DNA of 64,000 nucleotides, from positions 105,537 to 169,536 of the forward strand of contig NZ_FOEN01000004.1 in NCBI RefSeq assembly GCF_900110675.1, read 5' to 3'. How positions within the stretch are numbered: the stretch's first letter is position 1; each line of letters begins with the position of its first letter. Source of the DNA: Ignavigranum ruoffiae. GTDB taxonomy: Bacteria; Bacillota; Bacilli; Lactobacillales; Aerococcaceae. Made by a program: the position numbers and the translations under genes. Under the pieces are notes generated by a model. The model had not been told where the DNA came from, did no database searches, and saw only the letters and a program-made list of their open reading frames with translations. Positions 42,087-49,877 of the stretch are shown here, piece after piece.

Positions 42087-42953
42087 ATGACCAATTCTAA
42101 AGTCCTCGCCAGTGGCAATCGACGTAGCCGGCAAAAACAACGTCTAGAATCAATCTTGAGAATTCTTCTAAATCTTTTGGTCTGGCTGTTTGTGATGTTT
42201 CCCATGTTATATGCTTTTTCGATGGCAGTGAAACCCTCAGGAGAATTGTATGATCCCAATTCGATTTGGTTACCTCAGCAGCCAACCTTGACGAATTTTG
42301 TGGATGTCTTTCGGATTGCCCCGATCGCTACTTACATTCGAAATTCTTTGATTGTGGCGACGATGATCACCTTAAGTCAAATTATTACTTCACTATTAGC
42401 TGCTTTTGCTTTTTGTTTTTTAAATTTTAAAGGGAAAGGATTATTGTATGCTTTAATCTTATCGACCATGATGATTCCTGGGGAAGCGGTGATTATTTCT
42501 CAATTCTTAATGGTTTCTGCCTGGGGTTGGACCGATTCGCTCTATGTGCTTATTGTTCCTTTCATTGTATCGGCTTTTAATATATTCTTATGTGTTCAAG
42601 CCTTACAAAATTTCCCTTATGAAATTTATGAAGCCGCCAAGATGGATGGCTGTCCTGACATTCGTTTTGTGTTTACCATCTTAATGCCCTTGATTAAACC
42701 TACCTTGGGGGCTATGTCGGTGCAATCTTTCTTAAGTGGTTGGAACATGTATATGTGGCCCTTATTAGTGACCAATAATGATCAAAATCGAACCGTCCAA
42801 ATCGGGATTTCAATGTTAAATAGTGTTGATTCGCAGTCCCTCGTGCTGATGGTAGCAGGAGTAGTGCTTTGTATGATTCCTAGTTTATTAATCTTTATAA
42901 TTGGCTCACGCAATATGGTTAAGGGTCTAACTGCTGGGGCAGTGAAAGGTTAG
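42087..42953 (+). CDS. ugpE: ABC transporter permease UgpE-like
   Basis: A 288-residue permease, partner of UgpA. An N-terminal basic segment precedes six helices. It has MAVKPSGELYDPNSIWLP near the start and the EAA loop YEIYEAAKMDGCPDIRFVFTILMPLIKPT. Its ribosome site (AAAGGAG) lies in the end of ugpA. Confidence 0.87.
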   Translation: MTNSKVLASGNRRSRQKQRLESILRILLNLLVWLFVMFPMLYAFSMAVKPSGELYDPNSIWLPQQPTLTNFVDVFRIAPIATYIRNSLIVATMITLSQIITSLLAAFAFCFLNFKGKGLLYALILSTMMIPGEAVIISQFLMVSAWGWTDSLYVLIVPFIVSAFNIFLCVQALQNFPYEIYEAAKMDGCPDIRFVFTILMPLIKPTLGAMSVQSFLSGWNMYMWPLLVTNNDQNRTVQIGISMLNSVDSQSLVLMVAGVVLCMIPSLLIFIIGSRNMVKGLTAGAVKG

Positions 42954-42968
42954 AAGGGGAGAAGTAAT

Positions 42969-44096
42969 ATGGCCAATGTAGAATTAAAAAAAGTTGCCAA
43001 AATATATGAAGATGGCTACAAAGCCGTCAAAAATATCGATTTAAGCATCCGTGATGAAGAGTTTGTGGTTTTGGTCGGCCCTTCAGGCTGTGGTAAGTCA
43101 ACCACGCTGAGAATGATTGCTGGTTTAGAGGATATTTCAGAAGGTGAATTATATATTGGTGATCAATTAGTCAATAATGTCTTAGCGAAAGACCGTGATA
43201 TTGCGATGGTATTCCAATCTTATGCTCTTTATCCGCATATGACTAATCGCGATAATATTGCCTTTGCCTTGAAATTAGCTGGTGTATCTAAGGCTGAACG
43301 TTATCGTAAAGTTGATGAGGTAGCTAAAGTCTTGCAATTGCAGAGTGTCCTGGATAAAAAGCCTGGAGCACTTTCTGGTGGCCAACGTCAACGGGTCGCC
43401 CTAGGACGAGCCATGGTTCGTAATCCCAAGGTATTCTTACTGGATGAGCCTTTATCCAACCTAGATGCTAAACTAAGGGTTTCAATGCGCGCAGAAATTG
43501 TAGCTCTTCACCGCGAATTAAAGACGACCTTTATTTATGTGACACATGATCAGACGGAAGCGATGACCATGGGCGATCGAATTGCGGTGATGTCAGTAGG
43601 GAATGTGGAACAATTTGATAGTCCAGCTAACCTTTATCATAATCCAGCCAATGTATTTGTAGCAGAATTTATTGGTTCCCCACAAATGAATATGATCGCA
43701 GCCCAACTAGTCTTGAAAGATCAACAACCAGCGATTAAGATATTAGACCGTAGCTTTGTGCTTGATTCGAAGATCGCCGATCGCCTAGCAGTAACCGTAA
43801 GAGATCAACCAATTTGGTTGGGGATTCGGCCAGAAAATATTGCCTATACTGAGCAAGAAGGGGACTATATTTATCCGGTTCAAGCTGTCAACGTTGAACA
43901 GTTAGGTTCAGATACCTATTTATATTTTGATTTACCAGCAGCGAGTCGGCGGGCAGCCGCACGGTTTAATCCACCGCGGATGATTAAACATCAGCAGAAC
44001 CTAAAAGTGAAGTTGGATCCACAAAAGCTGCATTTGTTTGATAAAGCGAGTGGGGAAACAATTTTACGTCCTCGTAATTTTGAAGGAGATGAATAA
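42969..44096 (+). CDS. ugpC: ABC transporter ATP-binding protein UgpC/MsmK-like
   Basis: A 375-residue ATPase. Walker A is GPSGCGKST, the signature LSGGQRQRVALGRAM and Walker B VFLLDEPLSNLD. After about residue 240 it has a C-terminal OB-type (TOBE) regulatory domain with WLGIRPENI. The last base of its TAA stop is the first base of the glpQ ATG. Confidence 0.88.
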   Translation: MANVELKKVAKIYEDGYKAVKNIDLSIRDEEFVVLVGPSGCGKSTTLRMIAGLEDISEGELYIGDQLVNNVLAKDRDIAMVFQSYALYPHMTNRDNIAFALKLAGVSKAERYRKVDEVAKVLQLQSVLDKKPGALSGGQRQRVALGRAMVRNPKVFLLDEPLSNLDAKLRVSMRAEIVALHRELKTTFIYVTHDQTEAMTMGDRIAVMSVGNVEQFDSPANLYHNPANVFVAEFIGSPQMNMIAAQLVLKDQQPAIKILDRSFVLDSKIADRLAVTVRDQPIWLGIRPENIAYTEQEGDYIYPVQAVNVEQLGSDTYLYFDLPAASRRAAARFNPPRMIKHQQNLKVKLDPQKLHLFDKASGETILRPRNFEGDE

Positions 44097-44854
44097 TGGA
44101 AACTCAAATTATTGCCCATCGTGGTTTCAGTGGTCGCTATCCAGAGAATACTATGCTGGCTTTTAAAGCTGCGGAATTAGCCCAAGCTGATGGTATTGAA
44201 TTAGATGTCCATTTAACGAAAGATGATGAATTGATTATTTGCCATGATGAACGCATCGATCGAACTTCTAATGGACAGGGTTATCTCAAGGATTACCGCC
44301 TCAAAGAAATTCAAGAATTTACTTTCTTAAATGGCTTGGACCAATGGCAACATCGAGATCATGCTGATATTACTGCTCCAAGTTTATCAGAATTTTTTAC
44401 TTGGTTTGTTGAGACTGAAATGTTGGTCAATATTGAAATTAAAAATAATATTTTTGCCTATCCAGGAATTGTTAAAAAAGTAATAGACTTAATCAAACAT
44501 TTTGATATAAGTCATCGAGTAATTCTCTCTTCTTTCAACCACCACACTATTCGGGAAGTTCAAAGTCATGATTCGACCTTATCTTGTGGTTTCTTAACCG
44601 GCTGTTCGCTCCTAGAGCCAGGAAAGTATTGTCGCCAATATAAGGTGGATTATTATCATCCTTATTATCATTCGATTAATGAACAAGATCTAAAGGATTG
44701 CCAAGACAACCAGGTAGCTTTAAATGTTTGGACGGTAGATCATCCTGAAGATTTACGACGGCTAATTGAATGGGGTGTGCAAGGAATCATCACCAACCAG
44801 GTAGAATTAGCTAAAAGCGTTATGAATGACTATCAACGCTTACAAAATTCTTAG
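44096..44854 (+). CDS. glpQ: Glycerophosphodiester phosphodiesterase
   Basis: A 252-residue GDPD enzyme that splits glycerophosphodiesters into glycerol-3-phosphate and an alcohol. Active-site residues are His8-Arg9 (IIAHRG), Glu35 and Asp37 (GIELDVHL) and His50 (ICHDERIDR). There is no signal peptide, so it acts inside the cell on imported diesters, as UgpQ does in E. coli. It overlaps ugpC by 1 base and ends the operon. Confidence 0.92.
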   Translation: METQIIAHRGFSGRYPENTMLAFKAAELAQADGIELDVHLTKDDELIICHDERIDRTSNGQGYLKDYRLKEIQEFTFLNGLDQWQHRDHADITAPSLSEFFTWFVETEMLVNIEIKNNIFAYPGIVKKVIDLIKHFDISHRVILSSFNHHTIREVQSHDSTLSCGFLTGCSLLEPGKYCRQYKVDYYHPYYHSINEQDLKDCQDNQVALNVWTVDHPEDLRRLIEWGVQGIITNQVELAKSVMNDYQRLQNS

Positions 44855-44941
44855 TATAAGTAAAATTGAGTTTACAATTTAGAAGCACTTGTTGTTGCAA
44901 AGTAGGAAGTATAATAACAGCGGTATTGGCAAAATATATAA

Positions 44942-44990
44942 AAAAGCCTCGAAGAAATGTGTCCCATATTTCTTCGAGGTTTAATTTATT
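44942..44990. terminator. Bidirectional intrinsic terminator
   Basis: CCTCGAAGAAAT (44947-44958) pairs with ATTTCTTCGAGG (44968-44979), with A-run to the left and T-rich sequence to the right. It serves the convergent glpQ and queT genes. Confidence 0.9.
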
Positions 44991-45519
44991 GTTTAAAATT
45001 TATTCGTTGACTTAAGGGATAGATAATCATCCCACCTAATACCATGGCAATCAGTTCGGATAAGACTAAACCGCCATATAAGGGAAGAAATGGACCATCA
45101 TAGCCGAGGAATTGAATCATCAAGGCGATGGTAATCATCGATAAAGAAAAGATTATCGCCAGAATCCCGTATTTTATCAGCATGGGATCGATCGATAATT
45201 GATAATGACTTTGAATCCATGGAACCATTCGATCCGCCAGCCATCTCCCAAAATAGAGAAAGACTAAAGTTGATAGACTACCTACAACCATATCTAAGGG
45301 GCCGAAAGCAAAGTAATTCGCAATAAAGACGCCTAAAGTAACGGCCCAAATATGCCGTTTCTGATAAAGGGCTAGAAAGTTCAGCCCTTCAGCAATTCGA
45401 AAGTTAAGCGGTCCATAAGCAAAAGGGGCGGTTAAGAAGGTGACCACCACATAGACGCCCGCAATCAAGGCCACGTTAGCAATCGTCCGAGATTTGCTCT
45501 CATCATAATGTATATTCAT
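44986..45519 (-). CDS. queT: QueT-type queuosine-precursor ECF transporter S component
   Basis: A 177-residue membrane protein with five or six helices. The motif FAYGPLNFRIAEGLNFLALYQKRHIWAVTLG is typical of QueT, the substrate-binding S component that imports preQ1 with the shared ECF energy module. The identification is supported independently by a preQ1-II-like riboswitch that contains its ribosome binding site. Monocistronic on the minus strand. Confidence 0.88.
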   Translation of the reverse strand: MNIHYDESKSRTIANVALIAGVYVVVTFLTAPFAYGPLNFRIAEGLNFLALYQKRHIWAVTLGVFIANYFAFGPLDMVVGSLSTLVFLYFGRWLADRMVPWIQSHYQLSIDPMLIKYGILAIIFSLSMITIALMIQFLGYDGPFLPLYGGLVLSELIAMVLGGMIIYPLSQRINFKQ

Positions 45520-45527
45520 ATTATTCT

Positions 45528-45601
45528 CTCCTTTATAGGTTTCACCTATTCATACTACGACCAAAGGACACTGAGTGGCTAAATCCACTGAAGAATCGTA
45601 G
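45528..45601 (-). promoter_or_regulatory. preQ1-II-like riboswitch in the queT leader
   Basis: Read on the minus strand: stem CTACGA (45596-45601) with TCGTAG (45555-45560), enclosing a small AGTGG/CCACT hairpin and the segment TCCTTT (45564-45569). Then comes a hairpin ATAGGT-GAA-ACCTAT and directly the ribosome site AAAGGAG (45528-45534). TCCTTT can pair with AAAGGA to form the pseudoknot that hides the ribosome site. This is the layout of preQ1 class II riboswitches in Lactobacillales, with an extra hairpin in the first loop. Confidence 0.7.
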
Positions 45602-45652
45602 GTTATTCATCTACTCGAATAACAAAAAATATGTTACAATATAAACAAAAGA

Positions 45653-45673
45653 AAGGCAAGTAAAACTTGCCTT
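45653..45673 (-). terminator. Terminator of apbE
   Basis: On the minus strand AAGGCAAG-TTTTA-CTTGCCTT followed by TCTTTTGTTT. The stem begins within the apbE stop codon, so the gene has almost no 3' UTR. Confidence 0.8.
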
Positions 45674-46610
45674 AGTCTCTGGCAATAAAGCGGTGATGGA
45701 GGCCGGCACTTAGATAAACATTCTCATCTAAGTCAACAACTACCCCTTCAATGCCAGGTGTATTATTAATATGACCGATAGCTTCTTGGCAGGTATTGTG
45801 AAATAAAATCGTAGCCCAAATTTCACAATCTAAGGAAGTTTTAGAAATAATTGAGATGCTACCAATCTCAGTAAAGATTGGAAATCCTGTCCGTGAATCC
45901 AGGATATGGTGGTAGGTCTTGCCGTCAACATTGAGACAGCGTTCATAGATCCCAGAGGTCACGACCGATTCATCAACAACTTTAACTGCACCGAGAATAT
46001 CGCCTCGATTGCGATTTAATCGCTGAATGCCCACCCGCCATTGATGATCAGGTTGGGTATTGGAATCGCCAATGGTTAAGACATTGCCACCGAGATTGAT
46101 GATTCCATGTTTCACTCCCTTAGAAATAAAAAAATCTTTAAGGATATCGGCAAAGTAGCCTTTAGCTAAGGCACCTAAATCTATTTCCATACCGACGCGA
46201 CTTAGATAGACGGTCTGTTTTTCTTCATTAAGGTGAATTTTTTGCGGGTCAATCAGTTCTAAGACAGCATTAATTTCTTGGTCACTAGGTCGACGTGCAT
46301 CCTTAAAGCCAATCCGCCATAACTTGACTAAGGGACCTATGGCGATATTTAAATTTAAGAGGCTCGCGATACTGTACATTTTTCCAATCTTAATCAGATA
46401 GAAGAGATCATCATCAACTCGGACCGCTTTTTTACCGGCATTCTGGTTGATCTTCATCAAATTTGAAGCATTATCGTTGGCATTAAACCTTTTTTCTAGA
46501 TCGATTAATATGTTATGAGCGTGTTTTAATAATGATTTGGCATTAGGATGAGTGATTTGTAAAGTTACATGAGTTCCCATCATTTTATAACTTTCTGTGG
46601 TGAGTACCAT
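45672..46610 (-). CDS. apbE: FAD:protein FMN transferase (ApbE)
   Basis: A 312-residue flavin transferase that attaches FMN covalently to Thr in FMN_bind-type proteins. MMGTHVTLQITH near the N-terminus, IAIGPLVKLWRIG, EIDLGALAKGYFADIL and NLGGNVLTIG are family motifs. No signal peptide is visible, so it is cytoplasmic, in keeping with the cytoplasmic FMN_bind-containing reductase at 3338-5773, its obvious client in this window. AAAGGA precedes the ATG. Monocistronic. Confidence 0.9.
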   Translation of the reverse strand: MVLTTESYKMMGTHVTLQITHPNAKSLLKHAHNILIDLEKRFNANDNASNLMKINQNAGKKAVRVDDDLFYLIKIGKMYSIASLLNLNIAIGPLVKLWRIGFKDARRPSDQEINAVLELIDPQKIHLNEEKQTVYLSRVGMEIDLGALAKGYFADILKDFFISKGVKHGIINLGGNVLTIGDSNTQPDHQWRVGIQRLNRNRGDILGAVKVVDESVVTSGIYERCLNVDGKTYHHILDSRTGFPIFTEIGSISIISKTSLDCEIWATILFHNTCQEAIGHINNTPGIEGVVVDLDENVYLSAGLHHRFIARD

Positions 46611-46760
46611 TCAATCATTCCTTTGCTATAATCTAATTCCATTGTACTAGATTCACAGATAAATGTCTTATAATTTTCTAGATTTCTTTGAGGATTCATA
46701 ATAATGTTAGGAAGCCCAACAAATCATGTTTGTAAGGGGTTCCATTAAGGAGAGAAACCG

Positions 46761-47393
46761 ATGTTACAGCCCAATCAAAAACTGGTATTTGCCGGGGATA
46801 GTATCACAGATGCCTACCGTGACTATGGCAACCCAAACAACCTTGGTCTAGGTTATGTGAATATGTTGAACTATTTCTTGCAACTCAAGTTTCCCCAGCT
46901 TAAGCTGCAAGTATTTAACCGCGGGATTAATGGTCATCGTTTAATTGATATGAAGCGTCGTTGGCAAGAAAATTGTCTTGACTTTCAGCCGGATTGGGTC
47001 AGTATTCTGATTGGTATCAATGATATTTGGACCCATCACCATCAGTATAAGAATATTGGCATGGCCTACTGGCATAATTTCTATAATGATTACGATTCTC
47101 TCATTGCTCAGACAAAAAATCAAGGTGCTCAAGTGGTTTTAATGAAAGTTTTTGTCTTACCTTATCCCCAAGAGCGCCTAAATTGGCAAGCAGATGTCTT
47201 TATTATGAATCAGTTAATTGATCAATTAGCCAAACATCATCAATGTCTAACGGTTGAACTTCAAGGTCCTTTATTAAGCTTGGGACGAGAGTATGGTTTT
47301 GCCTTATATACGGGCAGTGATGGTGTTCACCCAACCCCTTTAGGTCACGGAGTAATTGCTCAAAACTGGTTAAAAGCTTTAGGATATTTCTAA
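46761..47393 (+). CDS. Cytoplasmic SGNH/GDSL-family esterase
   Basis: A 210-residue SGNH hydrolase with all blocks: VFAGDSITDAYRDYG (Ser), NRGINGHRLIDM (Gly), ILIGINDIW (Asn) and SDGVHPTPLGHGVIA (Asp/His). The length, lack of signal peptide and the DGVHPTPLGH form resemble acetyl-xylan or carbohydrate esterases used on imported acetylated sugars. The specific ester is unknown. Ribosome site AAGGAGAG. The gap on the left holds divergent promoters with apbE. Confidence 0.82.
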   Translation: MLQPNQKLVFAGDSITDAYRDYGNPNNLGLGYVNMLNYFLQLKFPQLKLQVFNRGINGHRLIDMKRRWQENCLDFQPDWVSILIGINDIWTHHHQYKNIGMAYWHNFYNDYDSLIAQTKNQGAQVVLMKVFVLPYPQERLNWQADVFIMNQLIDQLAKHHQCLTVELQGPLLSLGREYGFALYTGSDGVHPTPLGHGVIAQNWLKALGYF

Positions 47394-47395
47394 GA

Positions 47396-47417
47396 AAGCC
47401 TTTTGCTTGAAAGGCTT
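47396..47417 (+). terminator. Weak hairpin after the esterase gene
   Basis: AAGCCTTT-TGCTTG-AAAGGCTT stem with no clear T-tract. Confidence 0.4.
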
Positions 47418-47481
47418 GGTTAATTATATTATAATGATTCTAGATTGAGAAATCTAATAATATTATATGGAGGTCATTATA

Positions 47482-47907
47482 ATGATGGAAATCGACTGGA
47501 AAGATCATGGTAAACAACCTTATGTGATTGATATCGAGAAAGCAACCCTAGATAATGATAACTACCGTACTACTTTGTGGACCGGTGAGAAGCTTCAATT
47601 AACAGTGATGACAATCCAACCAGGCGATGACATTGGTTTAGAAGTCCACCATGGAATTGACCAATTCTTACGAATTGAAGAAGGTAAAGGTTTATGCCAA
47701 ATGGGTCCTAGTAAAGACAATCTTGATGTCGAAGTTGAAGTGGGCGACGATTCAGGAATCTTCGTGCCAGCTGATATGTGGCATAATGTAACAAATAAAA
47801 GCGATAAGCCACTAAAATTATATACAATTTATGCAAGTCCTGACCATCTTCCAGGAACTGTTCATCCGACCCACGAAGATGCTGAAAATGATCCAAACGA
47901 ACATTAA
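47482..47907 (+). CDS. Single-domain cupin protein
   Basis: A 141-residue cupin. Motif 1 reads GLEVHHGIDQFLRIEEGKG and motif 2 IFVPADMWHNVTN, giving a likely metal site of His/His/Glu or Gln plus the second-motif His. This is the small stand-alone group often annotated only as cupin, which may act as a sugar isomerase-like or mannose-6-phosphate isomerase-like enzyme; the function is unknown. The start at 47482 is set by GGAGG 8 bases upstream; an in-frame upstream ATG overlaps that site. Confidence 0.78.
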   Translation: MMEIDWKDHGKQPYVIDIEKATLDNDNYRTTLWTGEKLQLTVMTIQPGDDIGLEVHHGIDQFLRIEEGKGLCQMGPSKDNLDVEVEVGDDSGIFVPADMWHNVTNKSDKPLKLYTIYASPDHLPGTVHPTHEDAENDPNEH

Positions 47908-47934
47908 TAGTTAATTTCTGCTTGAGAAAGCAAT

Positions 47935-47960
47935 AAGCCAGCGAAATCGCTGGCTTTTTT
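47935..47960. terminator. Intrinsic terminator between cupin and yaaA
   Basis: AAGCCAGCG-AAAT-CGCTGGCTT hairpin followed by a T-run; it lies between convergent genes. Confidence 0.88.
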
Positions 47961-47982
47961 AATGACTATTTTAGCTGATATA

Positions 47983-48690
47983 TTAAGCCTTAAAAACATA
48001 AGTCACCGTTTGTTGATTTATATCAGTGGTAAACTGATCGGCCTTGACCTTTGTAGCAAAGGCATTGAAAGTTTCTAGGTCAAAATTTTGTGCCAACAAT
48101 AAATGTTGGGCTAATTGGCCTCGAAGTTTTTTTGTTGTAGCTGAAGGTAAATTTTTGCCTGTTCGCTTAATAAATTGAATATCAATCACTTCACAGTCTG
48201 GAGCTGAAATTAATTGAGAGAATTCTTTTGAGGCCAAATTATATATCGTGGCTCCCTTAAAGTAATCGCTGATGATGGGTTCCCATAGAGCTCTAAGACT
48301 TTTTCCGTGGATTTTTAAAGCAACTTGTAAGTCAAGGCGATAGGGATGAATAGGGTCACTGGGCTTAAGAGGGCCGTATAAAGCTGAGAGAATCCGTAAA
48401 TGCTGATCGCAATAAGCCAGGTCAAGATTACTCCAGTCAATTTGGCGGAAGGCTAGCCCTTGATAGGTCAGGTAAGCAGCTTTGGCCTGGTCGGTATCTA
48501 ATTTTGTAAAGTAGGTCTCAACCTGATTTAATAAATTTCCTTTAATTTGGAAAAGTTGAGCAATTTCTAGACGATTGAGTCCTTTAAGTTTTGCTTGAAT
48601 AGCCTGTGTCAAATCATGTTTTTCGGCGATTTGTTGACCGGGACTGGCATCCATTTCCTTGCTCGGTGAGAGAATAATATAGTTTGCCAC
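47983..48690 (-). CDS. yaaA: YaaA-family peroxide stress protein (DUF328)
   Basis: A 235-residue protein whose N-terminus YIILSPSKEMD matches the YaaA ILSPAKTLD motif. Further family segments are YQGLAFRQIDW, ILSALYGPLKPSDPIHPYRLD and NLASKEFSQLI. E. coli YaaA lowers free iron under H2O2 stress and has a DNA-binding-like fold. The start codon is GTG behind AAAGGAG. Its presence suits a bacterium exposed to H2O2 from flavin oxidases. Confidence 0.9.
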   Translation of the reverse strand: MANYIILSPSKEMDASPGQQIAEKHDLTQAIQAKLKGLNRLEIAQLFQIKGNLLNQVETYFTKLDTDQAKAAYLTYQGLAFRQIDWSNLDLAYCDQHLRILSALYGPLKPSDPIHPYRLDLQVALKIHGKSLRALWEPIISDYFKGATIYNLASKEFSQLISAPDCEVIDIQFIKRTGKNLPSATTKKLRGQLAQHLLLAQNFDLETFNAFATKVKADQFTTDINQQTVTYVFKA

Positions 48691-48781
48691 TAGCTTCTCC
48701 TTTCTAAAATATTAATGGATTTCTTAGGCAAGCTTTTCCTCTCTTTGTTATAATAATAAAGATAAAGAAAGGAAGATAGCC

Positions 48782-49009
48782 ATGACATTTGAAGAAATCT
48801 TACCAAAAATCAAACAAGGCGACAAGGCCTTGCGTCGGATCTGGAAGGGTGGCGAATTGTATATTAAATTAGCCGACCCCAAAGAATTTGAGGGCCAACC
48901 ACTGACTCCCTATTTCTTGATTATGGTGGAAGGCGAAGGTTACTCAATGTTTCAACCTACAGTCTGCGACATTCTAGCCATTGATTGGTTTGTCGTCGAA
49001 GATAAGTAA
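48782..49009 (+). CDS. DUF2829 (Thoeris anti-defense Tad2-family) small protein
   Basis: A 75-residue protein with the full DUF2829 layout: MTFEEILPKIKQGDKALRRIWKG at the start, a hydrophobic YFLIMV strand, then DILAIDWFVVE at the C-terminus, the usual L-A-x-DW-x-VV ending. Phage members of this family (Tad2) bind and sequester the cyclic ADP-ribose signal of Thoeris defence. Here it lies among ordinary chromosomal genes, with a TATAAT at 48750-48755 and AGGAAGA as ribosome site, 2 bases before an SDR gene. Whether it binds nucleotides is unknown. Confidence 0.75.
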   Translation: MTFEEILPKIKQGDKALRRIWKGGELYIKLADPKEFEGQPLTPYFLIMVEGEGYSMFQPTVCDILAIDWFVVEDK

Positions 49010-49011
49010 TC

Positions 49012-49779
49012 ATGTTAACAAACAAACAGAATCAATCAGCTGGCCAAACAATTGTATTAGTGACTGGAGCGGGATCAGGCATTGGTCAAGCTCAAGCCTT
49101 AGCTTTCTTAAGGCAAGGGGCTCAAGTGATTGCTGTGGACCGTCAGGCTGGGTTTGCTCGATTAAAGAATGAGAATAATGACGATCAACTTGAATGTTTT
49201 CAAGTGGATTTGAGCCAAGAAGCAGAGGTTAAGGACCTATTTGTGACCATTCAAGCATCATATCCACGATTAGATGTGCTTTGCAATACGGCAGGACAAT
49301 TAGATGATTATCGGCCACTAGCAGAAATTGATTATGCTTTCTGGCGGCAAATTATGGCCAATGACTTAGATAGTCTATTTCTAGTTACCCAGCAAGCCCT
49401 TCCCTTATTATTAAGCAACTCAAAAAGTCATGTGATTAATATGGCGTCGATAGCGGGGATGACCACAGCGGGCGGTGGCATTGCCTACACCTCAGCTAAA
49501 CATGCGATTGTTGGTTTCACTAAGCAATTAGCTTATGAATATAGTCGATTAGGTCTAAGGGCAAATGCAATTGCTCCTGGAGCCATCCAGACACCAATGA
49601 ATCAGGCTGATTTTGCTGGAGATGGTCAGATGGCTGAACAAGTTCGCCAACAAATTCCCTTGCAACGTTGGGCCCAAGCCAAGGAAGTCGCTGATTTAAC
49701 CTTGTTTCTTGCGAGTGAACAAGCCGACTATATCCAAGGAGCTATAATCCCACTGGATGGCGGCTGGTTGATACGTTAG
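49012..49779 (+). CDS. Short-chain dehydrogenase/reductase, FabG-like
   Basis: A 255-residue SDR. The cofactor motif TGAGSGIGQ is at about 19-27. NTAG replaces the more common NNAG, the catalytic Ser is in VINMASIAG, and the Tyr/Lys pair is in AYTSAKHAIVGFTK. NAIAPGAIQTPM and the PLDGGWLIR end are typical. Asp at the end of the second strand (VIAVDR) suggests NAD(H) rather than NADP(H). Substrate unknown. It starts 2 bases after the DUF2829 gene with no strong ribosome site, so translation is probably coupled. Confidence 0.82.
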   Translation: MLTNKQNQSAGQTIVLVTGAGSGIGQAQALAFLRQGAQVIAVDRQAGFARLKNENNDDQLECFQVDLSQEAEVKDLFVTIQASYPRLDVLCNTAGQLDDYRPLAEIDYAFWRQIMANDLDSLFLVTQQALPLLLSNSKSHVINMASIAGMTTAGGGIAYTSAKHAIVGFTKQLAYEYSRLGLRANAIAPGAIQTPMNQADFAGDGQMAEQVRQQIPLQRWAQAKEVADLTLFLASEQADYIQGAIIPLDGGWLIR

Positions 49780-49877
49780 AAGTCTTTGTTTAAACAAGGT
49801 TCGGTGCTTTACAGCGTAAGATAATTTTAGTAAAGTTAGTAGTGTTAAAAGTTTAAGAAAATATAGGAGGTGACGCT

